Assembly (NCBI GenBank): GCA_032622095.1
Contig: CP136068.1
Coordinates: 131,073,989 to 131,137,988, forward strand
Direction of reading: 5' to 3'
Origin: Siphonodentalium dalli
Lineage: Eukaryota; Mollusca; Scaphopoda; Gadilida; Siphonodentaliidae
Length of the DNA: 64,000 nt
Below are positions 36,287-47,399 of the stretch, piece by piece. Position numbers and translations under genes: made by a program. The notes beneath the pieces were generated by a model. That model did not search any database. It worked only from the letters and a program-made list of their open reading frames with translations, and was not told the origin of the DNA. Position 1 is the first letter of the stretch. Each line of letters begins with the position of its first letter.

Positions 36287-39200
36287 ATAACCAGCAAGAC
36301 CACTTAATAACCAGCAAGACCACTTAATAACCAACAAGACCACTTAATAACCAACAAGACCACTTAATAACCAACAAGACCACTTAATAACCAACAAGAC
36401 CATTTAATAACCAGCAAGACCATGTAATAACCAGCAAGACCACTGAATAACCAACAAGACCACTTAATAACCAGCAAGATCACTTAATAACCAACAAGAC
36501 CACTTAATAACCAGCAATACCACTTAATAACCAGCAAGATCACTTAATAACCAACAAGACCACTTAATAAAGTACAAGACCACTTAATAACCAACAAGAC
36601 CATTTAATAACCAGCAAGACCACGTAATAACCAGCAAGACCACTTAATAACCAACAAGACCACTTAATAACCAGTGGGACCACTTAATAACCAACAAGAC
36701 CACTTAATAACCAACAAGACCACTTAATAACTAACAAGACCACTTAATAACCAACAAGACCACTTAATAACCAACAAGACCACTTAATAACCAGTAATAC
36801 CACTTAATAACCAGCAAGACCACTTAATAACTACCAAAACCACTTAATAACCAGCAAGACCACTCAATAACTAACAAGACCACTTAATAACCAACAAGAC
36901 CACTTAATAACCAACAAGACCACTTAATAACTAACAAGACCACTTAATAACTAACAAAACCACTTAATAACCAGCAAGACCACTTAATAACCAGCAATAC
37001 CACTTAATAACCAACAAGACCACTTAATAACCAACAAGACCACTTAATAACTAACAAGACCACTTAATAACTAACAAAACCACTTAATAACCAGTAAGAT
37101 CACTTAATAACCAGCAAGACCACTTAATAACCAGCAAGACCACTTAATAACCAACAAGACCACTTAATAACCAGCAAGACCACTTTATAACCAGCAATAC
37201 CACTTAATAACCAACAAGACCACTTAATAACCAACAAGACCACTTAATAACCAACAAGACCACTTAATAACCAGTAAGACCACTTAATAACCAACAAGAC
37301 CACTTAATAACCAACAAGACCACTTAATAACTAACAAGACCACTTAATAACCAGTAAGATCACTTAATAACCAACAAGACCACTTAATAACTAACAAGAC
37401 CACTTAATAACTAACAAAACCACTTAATAACCAGTAAGATCACTTAATAACCAGCAAGACCACTTAATAACCAACAAGACCACTTAATAACTAACAAGAC
37501 CACTTAATAACTAACAAAACCACTTAATAACCAGTAAGATCACTTAATAACCAGCAAGACCACTTAATAACCAGCAAGACCACTTAATAACAAACAAGAC
37601 CACTTAATAACCAGCAAGACCACTTAATAACCAGCAATACCACTTAATAACCAACAAGACCACTTAATAACCAACAAGCCCACTTAATAACCAACAAGAC
37701 CACTTAATAACCAGCAAGACCACTTAATAACCAACAATACCATTTAATAACCAACAAGACCACTTAATAACCAACAAGACCACTTAATAACCAACAAGAT
37801 CACTTAATAACTAACAAGACCACTTAATAACCAGCAAGATCATTTAATAACTAACAAGACCACTTAATAACCAGCAAGATCATTTAATAACTAACAAGAC
37901 CACTTAATAACTAACAAGATCATTTAATAACTAACAAGACCACTTAATAACCAACAAGACCACTTAATAACCAGTAAGACCACTTAATAACCAGCAAGAC
38001 CACTTAATAACCAGCAAGATCACTTAATAACCAACAAGACCACTTAATAACTAACAAGACCACTCAACCAGCAAGACCACTTAATAACTAACAAGACCAC
38101 TTAATAACTAACAAGACCACTTAATAACTAACAAGACCACTTAATAACTAACAAGACCACTTAATAACTAACAAGACCACGTAATAACCAGCAAGACCAC
38201 TTAATAACCAGCAAGACAATTTAATAACTAGCAATATCACTTAATAACTAACAAGACCACTTAATAACCAACAAGACCACTTAATAACTAACAAGACCAC
38301 TTAATAACCAGTAAGACCACGTAATAACCAGCAAGACCACTTAATAACCAGCAAGGCAATTTAATAACCAGCAAAACCACTTAATAGACAGCAAGACCAC
38401 TTAATAACCAGCAAGACCACTTAATAACCAACAAGACCACTTAATAACCAGCAAGACCACTTAATAACCAGCAAGGCCACTTAATAACCAGCAAAACCAC
38501 TTAATAACCAGGAAGACCACATAATAACCAGCAAGACCACTTAATAACCAGGAAGACCACTTAATAACCAACAATACCACTTAATAACCAACAAGACCAC
38601 TTAATAACCAACAAGACCACTTAATAACCAACAAGACAATTTAATAACTAGCAAAACCACTTAATAACCAGCAAGGCCACTTAATAACCAGCAATATCAC
38701 TTAATAACCAGCAATATCACTTAATAACCAGCAATATCACTTAATACCCAACAAGACCACTTAATAACCAGCAAGACCACTTAATAACCAACAAGACCAC
38801 TTAATAACCAGCAAGACCACTTAATAACCAGCAAGACAACTTAATAACCAACAAGACCACTTAATAACCAACAAGACCAGTTAATAACCAGCAAAACCAC
38901 TTAATAACCAGCAAGACCACTTAATAACCAACAAGACCACTTAATAACCAGCAAGACCACTTAATAGCCAGCAAGATCATTTAATAACCGACAAGACCAT
39001 TTAATAACCAGCAAGGCCACTTAATAACCAGCAAGACCACTTAGTAACCAGCAAGACCACTCAACCAGCAAGACCATTTAATAACCAGCAAAACCACTTA
39101 ATAACCAACAAGACCACTTAATAACCAACAAAACCACTTAATAACCAACAAAACCACTTAATAACCAGAAAAACCACTTAATAACCAACAAGACCACTTA

Positions 39201-39288
39201 ATAACCAACAAAACCACTTAATAACCAACAAAACCACTTAATAACCAACAAGACCACTTAATAACCAGCAAGACCACTTAATAACCAG
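36287..39288 (+). repeat. 20-bp satellite, about 150 copies
   Basis: Consensus CACTTAATAACCARCAAGAC repeated for 3.0 kb with few indels. Common variants are CTAACAAGAC, CTAACAAAAC, CCAGTAAGAT and CCAGCAATAC. Ordered blocks of these variants recur (CTAACAAAAC at 36951, 37071, 37411 and 37511), a sign of segmental duplication in the array. Two 17-bp units (CACTCAACCAGCAAGAC) at about 38062 and 39058 shift the phase by three. TAATAA puts stops in the frames, so it is not coding. There are no unique spacers, so it is not CRISPR. Confidence 0.98.
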
Positions 39289-40009
39289 GGGGTTAAAAGG
39301 TTGTCTTTTTGGGAAGACAATAAAATGTCAGACTCTTCTGCTGCTAGTTACTAAAAAGAAGAATCATCAGCGTTATTTTGTTCTCAATATTCTTTTATTT
39401 AAAAAAATATATATTCACATTGAATATGAATGAAGAATGATATACATGTTCACAATACATGCAGAATAAAATTAGGACGACATATTAGACACACACACCA
39501 TTTATCTCCATCTTGTGCATTCAGCATACATTTACAAATCAGCATGTATTCAGAACTTTAATACAATCCACAGGACCATAGGTAGGTGGTAGTCCCGATT
39601 CAAGCTAAAAGTCACCTGTAGGTTACACTTGTGTAAATGTTTCCCATAGGCACCCATGCAAACTTTTTAGCGTATACTGTGTACAATATAAATCCTGGGT
39701 CCAAAATGTTCTCTAAATCTGAAAGATTGACATTTGGGGAAACATTTTATGCAAACAAAAATCATGTCTGTCTAGCAGGGAATTCGCCTTTACATCTTGT
39801 GTTTTCGTAACTATTGTCAGAACTGCACTAAAAATAATGTCATATTTTAGATCACACCAAAAAATTAAAACTTCACTACGAAGGCTTAATTCCTGCGACA
39901 ATGGCTATTCTACCCATGGGAAATCACAGGGAAGACATGTGATGATTTGTTTATGCAAAGATCACACAAGGCTATTGACCGATCAGGCCCAGTGTCTATT
40001 TTATTCTCT
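39289..40009. other. Unassigned stretch after the satellite
   Basis: Contains a short T/A tract near 39400 and an (AC)n-like spot near 39490. No gene supported. Confidence 0.35.
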
Positions 40010-40565
40010 CCTATATATTCCGCTAGATGTCACTCAGACAGGTATTTACACCAGTGTAACCCGTGTGCTATCTCCTCTAAAAATGACTGTACTATCCTAC
40101 AAAATGACCTGCACAAACTTGAAAACTGGGAGAAAGAATGGCTTATGTCATTCAACCCTAGTAAATGCGAAATCATACGAATCGCTCGTAACGAAAACCC
40201 TATTCTCCATGACTACACACTCCATAACCAATTACTCAAATCAACAAAAACTACAAAATATCTCGGCGTAACCATCTCAAATGACCTATCATGGAAAACC
40301 CACATCACTACCATCACAAATAAAGCCAATGCTACCCTCAGATTCCTAAGACGTAACGTGAGAACAAAAAACTACAAAACAAAAGCCCTTGCCTACAAAA
40401 CATATGTTAGACCACAACTAGAATACTGTAGCTCAATATGGGACCCATGGCAGCAGTACCTCTCAGAGAAAGTAGAAATTGTACAGAGACGGGCTGCACG
40501 CTACACTCTAAATAGATACAACTATGGTAGCGATGACAGAGACAACATAACTGATCTGCTCCACA
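40010..40565 (+). pseudogene. Reverse-transcriptase C-terminal fragment of a second LINE family
   Basis: The frame shows CTILQNDLHKLENWEKEW, MSFNPSKCEI, TKYLGVTIS, LSWKTHI, RTKNYKTKALAYKTYVRP, LEYCSSIWDP and VEIVQRRAAR. This is the thumb-side segment that follows the catalytic FADD in Jockey/CR1-like elements (LQ-DL--L--W, KYLG, VRP-LEY, VQRRAAR). The catalytic part is missing on the left, where reading breaks before 40070. After YNYGSDDRDNITDLL the similarity stops, so the fragment is truncated at both ends or interrupted by another insertion at about 40566. It is not the same family as the LINE at 1-5533. Confidence 0.88.
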
Positions 40566-41240
40566 CACTTTTACCTTTGGTAAATTGTACCCAATGTTAG
40601 GCAATGTCTTTACTCAACGTCAGCTAACTATTTACCCAATATTAATTTCCATTCAGCTTTGGGTGATCTCTTGTACCCGAACATTGGGGTGAATAATTAC
40701 TTAATTATTGGGTCAAATAAATTTTCTCACATATCTTCTGAGCTTACTATAAACGCTCTTCATTTGTCATCTATGTTAAAATAATTTATTTTCCCACTTT
40801 TAAGTCATCTGAGATCAAAGGCACATGTCCAATTATATTCCCCTGGTCAGCTGACTCCTGTGTGCCAATTTGTATTCATATCTCCTAAGGTTAAGCCTAC
40901 TAAAAATCGCCCAACGCACAATGGAAATAACTATTAATTAAAAAGGACTTGTCCTGTAGATTGATGTTGATGATGATGACGATGATGATCAAGCCGCGGT
41001 GGAATGTTAAATTGTAACAAATTTGGACAACGACAAACATGTATAGAGTTGAACTTCCAACAACACAATTTTGGTTAAACGCCAATACTTGTCAATGTAA
41101 ATAATTATAACACAAACATTATTAAAATACGAGAAATCAAAATAAAGCAGCACTTGTATATTAAACATAGTCTATATCTGCCCCAAATGTTCTGTATATA
41201 GTTGGGAGTACAAAAGATTTATATTGATAAAGAGAAAACA
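40566..41240. other. Unassigned stretch with fragments of a dispersed repeat
   Basis: The block near 40738-40796 (CTGAGCTTACTATAAACGCT ... CTTCATTTGTCATC) resembles 48245-48290 (CTGAGCTTATAATAAAAGCT). It is therefore part of a dispersed repeat. No gene seen. Confidence 0.4.
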
Positions 41241-41241
41241 G

Positions 41242-41381
41242 GTACGGAAGCCCATTGCGCTCAATTGGATTACAATACAAACATGTACATCGTTTGAAGG
41301 CAATGTAGTATTGCGATTAAACGCAATATTGTTATTATTTTTCTCCATAATAATTATACAGTCTCAACGGGCTTCCGTAAA
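41242..41381. repeat. Short inverted-repeat element, ~140 bp
   Basis: GTACGGAAGCCCATTG at the left and CAACGGGCTTCCGTAAAC at the right are inverted. The AT-rich middle has no frame of interest. Confidence 0.6.
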
Positions 41382-41532
41382 CAGGGGCTTCTTTCACCAG
41401 GATTCTTTTTTTCTTCAATCATTTTCTGTGAACACGGACAGAACATGTGGCTATATTTAGAACAATACAGCATGTGTTATTAGACAGCGTTGTCTATTAT
41501 AATATGTGCAAAACAAGAGGTTCTCTTACATG

Positions 41533-41820
41533 TATAGAAATGCCCTAAGTAATCGACTCTTTAACTACAGCAGAATTATGGGTAACTTTTCAGGATTTAG
41601 TCGGAAATATGGCTTGTTGCCATTCATCGGAAAGCTCTCCTCAGAATTATGGGTAACTTTTCAGGATTTAGTCGGAAATATGGCTTGTTGCCATTCATCG
41701 GAAGGCTCTCCTCGAGAGCTTTCCGATGAATGGCAACAAGCCATATTTCCGACTAAATCCTGAAAAGTTACCCATAATTCTGCTGTAGTTAAAGAGTCGA
41801 TTACTTAGGGCATTACTGTA
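41533..41820. mobile_element. Palindromic MITE P1, copy 1 (Tc1/mariner-like ends)
   Basis: Nearly complete palindrome. The right end is CATTACTGTA and the left end is the mutated form TATAGAAATG, preceded by TA. The inner arms are CTAAGTAATCGACTCTTTAA, CAGAATTATGGGTAACTTTT and CAGGATTTAGTCGGAAATAT. The left arm holds one extra tandem copy of the last two blocks (41580-41640 repeated at 41642-41702). The related copy at 58382-58601 has TA flanks and CAGTAATG ends, typical of Tc1/mariner MITEs. Confidence 0.85.
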
Positions 41821-41879
41821 TATGTTTTGGTAATAGCAGCTGAAACCTGACTTGAACTGGAGGTCCATATATATGTGTA

Positions 41880-41957
41880 TTGTTGTTGTTGTTGTTATTG
41901 TTGTTGTTGTTGTTGTCATTATTGTTGTTGTTGTTGTTCTTCTTCTTCTTCTTCTTG
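41880..41957 (+). repeat. (TTG)n / (TTC)n microsatellite
   Basis: Imperfect TTG repeats passing into TTC repeats. Asn- or Lys-rich frames here are by-products. Confidence 0.95.
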
Positions 41958-42549
41958 TTAGAAAAACAGTCAGGACGAGCGACTATCTTTAATATTTTTA
42001 AATGACGAATATGGTTGAATGAGAATAATTGATATATGAGCACTTATTTGAATTTATTAATGAATGAAATTGATTATGAATCAAGATTATTAACCCTCAA
42101 AAATGATTGGATTCTCCCATTTATAGCTATAAAAGTACATACTGGATGGTTCGTTATTCATTTGAAGGGATGGTCAGGTAAAAAAAAAAGGCAGTCGACA
42201 GGCAAATGAAAAGATGATACAAGTGCAGAAGTATTCATTTGCACTGGTCGGAAAATATATTCTCTAGATAATAAGTTCAACAAATGGCCTGACCATTATT
42301 TACTGAGAGAACTACTCGCCAATTAGTATTTAGTAAAGAAAGGGTTAAATTTTAGTTCCATCACCAACTGAACTAAAACACATACTTTACTGGTTATAGT
42401 GGTGGCAGTTTTAGCAAATTGTGGGAAAAATCAATCTAATTCAAAATATACACACATACAAAATAGTTAACATTGGAATGAATAAGTATTAGAGACCTTG
42501 CGCATAATGACGACAGATAATTATTACGAATAGCTATTTGTATTTGTAA

Positions 42550-42945
42550 TTTTTTCGCATGGTCCAGAAAACCTTTTCGCAGAATTGACGATGACTAGTC
42601 GGTTTGTGAGACAATCGTGTTTGCCACTGGCATTATTTGTTTTAGCAGGTCATATAGCTTAGCGCTTTGTTGTTGGCAATATTCTCGCATTTCAAGACGA
42701 CAAATGGTTTGATTACCACTAATAGGTAAAACTTAAGGCCATAAGACGATCACAATTTAAGGACATAATCTCTGAATCGTCTCCAACATTGAGGATCTGA
42801 AAACCGATCGCGAACTTATTACTATATGATGTATTTATGAGTTGTGTTGAAACTCCAAACCGTAATCGTGACAACCAATAGGGGAAAACGACAATAAAGA
42901 GAAAGGACACAAATTCTAGTGACGTAGTACCCTATTCGTAATATT
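42550..42945 (+). repeat. ~400-bp repeat with an inverted relative at 45655-45970
   Basis: The ends match the other copy in reverse complement: GAAAACCTTTTCGCAGAA at the start, and GTGACGTAGTACCCTATTCG with 'acacaaatt' at the end. The middles are largely unrelated or very diverged. Confidence 0.5.
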
Positions 42946-43044
42946 TATCTGTCGTACAAGTCGTTCATAATGCGAAAGGGGTCTATTATTGTAATCACAT
43001 AACACTTAAAGGTGGTTTATCTCTTCCTATGACAAGTTTGATAT

Positions 43045-43265
43045 AGTACTAGCAGGTGACCCGACTTCGTCCGGGCTTTGACCTTGAATTGACCATTTTG
43101 AAGGTCAATGTAAGGTCGGAGTCACTATTTGACCCGTCCAAAACACTCCCCGGACAGAATAACCCGCAGGTATCAAATTTCGTCGAAATCCGTCCAGCAG
43201 TTTTCCCGGCCATAGCTAACAGACAAACAAACAAACAGACAGAAGTTCCAAACTATATATTAGAT
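43045..43265 (+). repeat. Interspersed repeat with 'gccatagctaacagacaaac' tail, copy 1
   Basis: Starts ACTAGCAGGTGACCCGACTT, has TCGTCCGGGCTTTGACC and ATTTCGTCGAAATCCGTCC, and ends with GGCCATAGCTAACAGACAAA plus (CAAA)n. The tail form (GCCCGGCAGTTTTCTCGGCC ... AACAGACAAACAAC) recurs at 43610-43670. A distant relative is inverted at 55255-55630. The class is not certain. Confidence 0.65.
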
Positions 43266-43689
43266 CATTTGTGGGTACCCGTTTCAAGGTGAAGGTCACC
43301 TCGGGCGGAAAAACTGACCCGATGAAAATCTCCCCCATTCCCAGGAACCCCTAAGTACGAACACAGACTTAATAATCACACAACACGCTCGTGTCTGTAT
43401 ACAGGCACAACACGCTCATGTCTGGACACCGGCATACACGCTCTTTATCAACGACACCGCGGATAAGAACGATCTTTAACTATCACGCGATTAACCCATG
43501 AATTCCCATTGCTGTGGTGGGGGATTGGAGAATGAGTGCTCTGACGTTCTCAGAAGCGGTCCGATGACCATTCCCGTGGATTTTTACCCTTAGATAGCAA
43601 GTTTGGGCTAAATCCGCCCGGCAGTTTTCTCGGCCATAGATAACAGACAAACAACAAACAAACAGAAGTCCAAAAATGTATAGTAGATC

Positions 43690-44002
43690 CTAAGTATTTT
43701 AATCGAAGACCCCTGTCTGTATACACTGATATCAATTAATATTGATTTCATTTCCAATGTTATGGTATAAAATACATACAATCAATTCGGTATAATTTAC
43801 GGCTCGCGTTCGTTTGAGCGTACCATGCATGTGGGATAACTCTAGCTAAAATTCCAAACACCGGAAACGAAAAAAAAGTCCCACTCGATTATCGCATTAC
43901 ATAAGAAAATATCGATATAAAATCAATATTAGTTGATAGAAGCGTTTCCGGACAGGTGCATGTCTTCGATTCATGTCTATTATTTCATACCCAGGAAACT
44001 AT
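43690..44002. mobile_element. MITE P2, copy 1, left end truncated
   Basis: The left arm has TCGAAGACCCCTGTCTG and ATCAATTAATATTGATTT. The right arm has AATATTAGTTGATAGAAGCG, TTTCCGGACAGGTGCATGTC and CCAGGAAACTAT. These are inverted and match the TIR element at 58161-58700. A half copy lies near 16735-16800. Confidence 0.65.
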
Positions 44003-44020
44003 ATGGAACGTGTTTAGTAA

Positions 44021-44193
44021 GCAATTATTTCATGTGTCTTTTGGGAACAGACAAAATTGTTGTCCCTCGGTATCAGGAATGACTATCGAACTGTTGCCCA
44101 AGGCCGAAGGCCGAGGGCAACAGTTCGATAGTCATTCCCGATACAGAGGGACAACAATTTTGCCTGTTCCCAAAAGACGCATGCAATAATTGC
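44021..44193. repeat. 173-bp near-perfect palindrome
   Basis: GCAATTATTTCATGTGTCTT ... GACTATCGAACTGTTGCCC and its mirror, centre AAGGCCgaaGGCCgagg. It starts 19 bases after the end of MITE P2. Confidence 0.9.
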
Positions 44194-45278
44194 TTTATTA
44201 CCCAATACATTTACTTGTATATAATCAGGTCATTTCTAATTAATCACACTCTTTAATAGTGTTATTTCGAATTATGAGAACTAACTGGTATATACCGCGT
44301 GACAGTGACAATGCGGAAATCCGGTATAATTAAAAAACGAAATCGGAAATTTCGGGAAATAGCCGAAACGTCACGGAAATTGCAAACCATGTAACAGTTC
44401 GTTCGGGCCAGTCAAAAGTTCGCTCGGAGCAAGTCAACAGTTCGCTCGGGTCGGGTAACAGTTCACTCGTGACGTCACGAAAGCAAACCGTGATTGCAAA
44501 CCTGTCAACAGTTTATTCAGGGCGGGCAACAGTTCGTTGTGGTGTTACGAACGCAAATTTGGGGTTAACCAGTTAATTCTAAATCCCAATGATTTACGAA
44601 GTAAAACTCTACTATTTGGTAACAATAAGAGATAGACCATAGAGACAATAAGTGTATATGGATATCATTCTATTGGACCCCTGGTCAAGTGGTACTGCTA
44701 ATATGGTACGACGCTGGTAGTCCTGCTGAGTTGCTATAGTGCTGGTAAGGCAAACGGATGACGTTACGAAAAAGTACAGTTATTTTTTCTAAAGTCGTTA
44801 TTTTTTCTAAAGTTTGGCTAATCCGAGCGATTTGAGAAAAAACGTGTGTTTGTATGAAACATTCAATAACATTTATTTTTGAAAAATATAATAATTCCTG
44901 CGTTGGTGTTTCTAAAACCACGTGAATAACCAACTTGATTATAGTCAATGTTCAACTACTAATGCAACCAGTATTAAAAAATTAATATGTTTGATACGCA
45001 TAATGGCTTTTCCTGTATATATTCAGTTCATCGGACACCGCGAAAATGACAAATTAAAAAAATATAACGGTATTGTTTGTTAACACCACCAGTTTGCCCT
45101 AACAGCATCGTAACAATTCAGCAGGACACAACCGCAGCATAGCACATTTGCAGGACCATTGACCAGAGTGTGGTCGTTTTTGCCCGACAAAATGTTTGCG
45201 GCGACGAATAGCAAAAGTATATTACTAACTGCTAACCGCGAGGTCGCGAAACCTGTCTATAATATATAGGTTGAACAT
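44194..45278. other. 3' flank of the methyltransferase gene, unassigned
   Basis: Contains recurrences of 'aacagttcgctcg' (about 44393-44540, four or five imperfect ~35-bp units). No AATAAA follows the stop at 45279 closely enough to call a poly(A) site. Confidence 0.4.
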
Positions 45279-45578
45279 TTATAAATTTGTGTTGACATAA
45301 TATACTTCGTAACAAGTGCTTACAGTGCCTGGGTATTCATCTTGTGAGATCTTAAAGAGGTTGCTAGGAGCATGATTCTTGTGTGTAATGAATTTTCTGA
45401 AGCCGAGTTTGTAAAGCCCAAATAACACTGGGATGGCTTTTCGTATTTCTTCCTGATTGTATGCGTGGAACTCAACCATTAACTGCCGTACGTTCTTTAG
45501 ACTTCCATCTTTCATACTTGTTGTGAGAGCGTCGAATTCGCTACCCTCTATGTCCATTTTTAATATATCGATCATACT
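45279..45578 (-). CDS. METTL24-like: METTL24-like (FkbM-type) methyltransferase, last exon
   Basis: The exon opens after a good acceptor on the minus strand (ttttttcatttttcag|AGTATG) and reads 99 codons to the stop. SMIDILKMDIEGSEF is the hallmark of the FkbM/METTL24 methyltransferase fold (late beta strand plus the DIEGSE loop). It is followed by LKNVRQLMVEFH, GLYKLGFRKF and CYEVYYVN, matching the family's C-terminal order. Family members carry an N-terminal signal or membrane anchor and a SAM-dependent domain, and their substrate is not established. The exon starts in phase 0. Upstream exons lie at higher coordinates. The frame is intact, and the residues I can check are the expected ones. 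Confidence 0.88.
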   Translation of the reverse strand, partial: SMIDILKMDIEGSEFDALTTSMKDGSLKNVRQLMVEFHAYNQEEIRKAIPVLFGLYKLGFRKFITHKNHAPSNLFKISQDEYPGTVSTCYEVYYVNTNL

Positions 45579-45654
45579 CTGAAAAATGAAAAAAGTGACA
45601 CTTATCATAATACACACATATATACACATTTCGCATAACACTACTGATAAGAAT

Positions 45655-45970
45655 TACGAATAGGGTACTACGTCACTACAAATTGTGTTCTTTCTGTGAT
45701 TCGTCGTCTTGCCGTATCCGTAGATGCGATTATGGTTTATCAATCATGTCAAGGTCTTGTTTTTCTGATCAAAGCTAGTGTTGCTTGCAATCACCGAGCC
45801 TACCATGCACTGACTATACATGACCTACATGTAACAACAACACAATTAAGCAAAAATATAATCACGATAAACAGAACAATATCATCTTACTGCGAGTGGC
45901 AGAAGATTGAACGGCACTATTTTGTCACAAACGGACTCGCATAGTAGTCACTTCTGCGAAAAGGTTTTAG
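45655..45970 (-). repeat. Inverted relative of the 42550-42945 repeat
   Basis: ACGAATAGGGTACTACGTCA at one end and CCTTTTCGCAGAAGTGAC (minus strand) at the other. It lies inside the last intron of the methyltransferase gene. Confidence 0.5.
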
Positions 45971-46018
45971 GATCATCCGAACACTATACGAACGACTGTT
46001 CTGTTATATAGTTATTCT

Positions 46019-47191
46019 TTAAAGGGATACTGTACCCAAATGTTGTTGTTGGTTTCTTTAGTCTCTGGGTTGTAGAATAAGGTAACCAGATTTCCATTAT
46101 TTGAAAGTCTGTAGAGTACGAAGTAATGTTACGGATGGCATCAAGGCAGATTAGTCGGAATGCGAAAATACCAATTGTCGTTGTAGAGTAATATTTGGAC
46201 AGTTTTCAAGCAACTGTATCAAATAAATGTTATGCACACTAGTCCCATATACTCATTAAGTCATTGTATAGTCACTAGTCAGTGAGTGGCTTGAGTTAAC
46301 GCCCCTTATCAACATTATTGTTTACACGATCATGTGTGCCACGCTTTGCCCAATCCACTATCCGTGAATTATTTTAATTACGTCTTTTACACGGAAATTC
46401 GTAATTTAATTTATGACTCCAGTCATAAATTAAATTTATATCAAATTATTAACTTTGATTTTAAGATCACATATTAAAGGGATACTGTACCCAAATGTTG
46501 TTGTTGGTTTCTATAGTGTCTGAGTCGGAGAATAAGGTAACAATTTTTCCATTATTTGAAACTCTGTTGAGTACGAAGTAGTGTTACGGATGGAAAATTT
46601 ACCGGAATGCAAAAATACAAATTGTTGTTGTCGAGTAATATTTGTACAGTTTTCAACCAAATGTATCAAATAAAAGTTATATTATATATGAATACTAGTC
46701 CCATATACTCATTTATGTTATTGTATCGTCACTAGTCAGTGAGTGGCTTGAGTTTTCTCCCCGTATCAGCATAATATTTCAAACGATCGTGTGTGCAATG
46801 GGTTTACTAATCCAGTATCCCTCAATTATAATTTGATTACGTCTTGTACACGGAAATTCGTATTTTGATTTACGCCATTTTATGGCTCCAGCCATAAATT
46901 CAATTTATATTAAATTATTAACTTTTAAATTATAAAATTTTAAGATAGCCTATTAACCTGAGCGTTTACAGAATACATCTTCGACTCAAATTACTTATGT
47001 TTCTATATATTATCGATAATAGATCGTTGTTATCACCGAAATTTATTGAAAATGGCGTACAGTATCCCTTTAACCTGAACGTTTACAAAATACATCTTCG
47101 ACTAAAATTACTTAGTTTTCTATATATTATCGATATTAGATCGTTGTTATCACCGGGAATTTATAGAAAATGACGTACAGTACCCCTTTAA
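46019..47191. mobile_element. TTAA MITE family T2, outer copy interrupted by an inner copy
   Basis: The outer copy begins at TTAA (46019-46022) with AAGGGATACTGTACCCAAAT and ends CGTACAGTACCCCTTTAA (TTAA at 47188-47191). Its left part stops at 46473 and its right part resumes at 47074 exactly where the inner copy sits. Shared internal blocks are GTTGTTGTTGGTTTCT, AAGGTAACCA-like, and ATATATTATCGATA-TAGATCGTTGTTATCACC. It lies in the intron before the last exon. The TTAA target suggests a piggyBac-type helper. Confidence 0.85.
46474..47073. mobile_element. TTAA MITE family T2, inner copy
   Basis: 600 bp from TTAA (46474-46477) to TTAA (47070-47073), with inverted ends AGGGATACTGTACCC and GTACAGTATCCCT. 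It is inserted in the 'tattaacctga' site of the outer copy. The uninterrupted version of that site is visible inside the inner copy itself near 46950. No coding sequence. Confidence 0.87.
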
Positions 47192-47267
47192 TTCTTATCA
47201 GTAGTAGTTCACTGTGGAAATGATTGTGTCTATTACAGAAACATTCGGCATAACCAAACTCACGTAC

Positions 47268-47397
47268 AACTTCCATAGTCTTCGCGTGCCTCACGGTGCC
47301 GACAATGACAACAACACACAATGTATAGCAACACTAAACATGTAAAGACATACACCATGAATGGTATAGAGATAGAGACATGGCTGCCTTATATAAG
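47268..47397 (-). other. Possible TATA box plus signal-peptide-like first exon
   Basis: The minus strand has TTATATAAGG at 47397-47388 and, ~30 bases on, ATGGTGTATGTC at 47358. It opens a 30-codon frame rich in Val, Leu and Cys (MVYVFTCLVLLYIVCCC), then charged residues, then a possible donor GTACGTGAG after 47268. It cannot splice in frame straight to the methyltransferase last exon, and no partner exon was found. Treat as a weak candidate. Confidence 0.15.
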
Positions 47398-47399
47398 CG

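Noticed and set aside
36287-39288. CRISPR-like regular array
   Set aside because: There are no unique spacers; the 20-bp units are contiguous. The context is a eukaryotic satellite.
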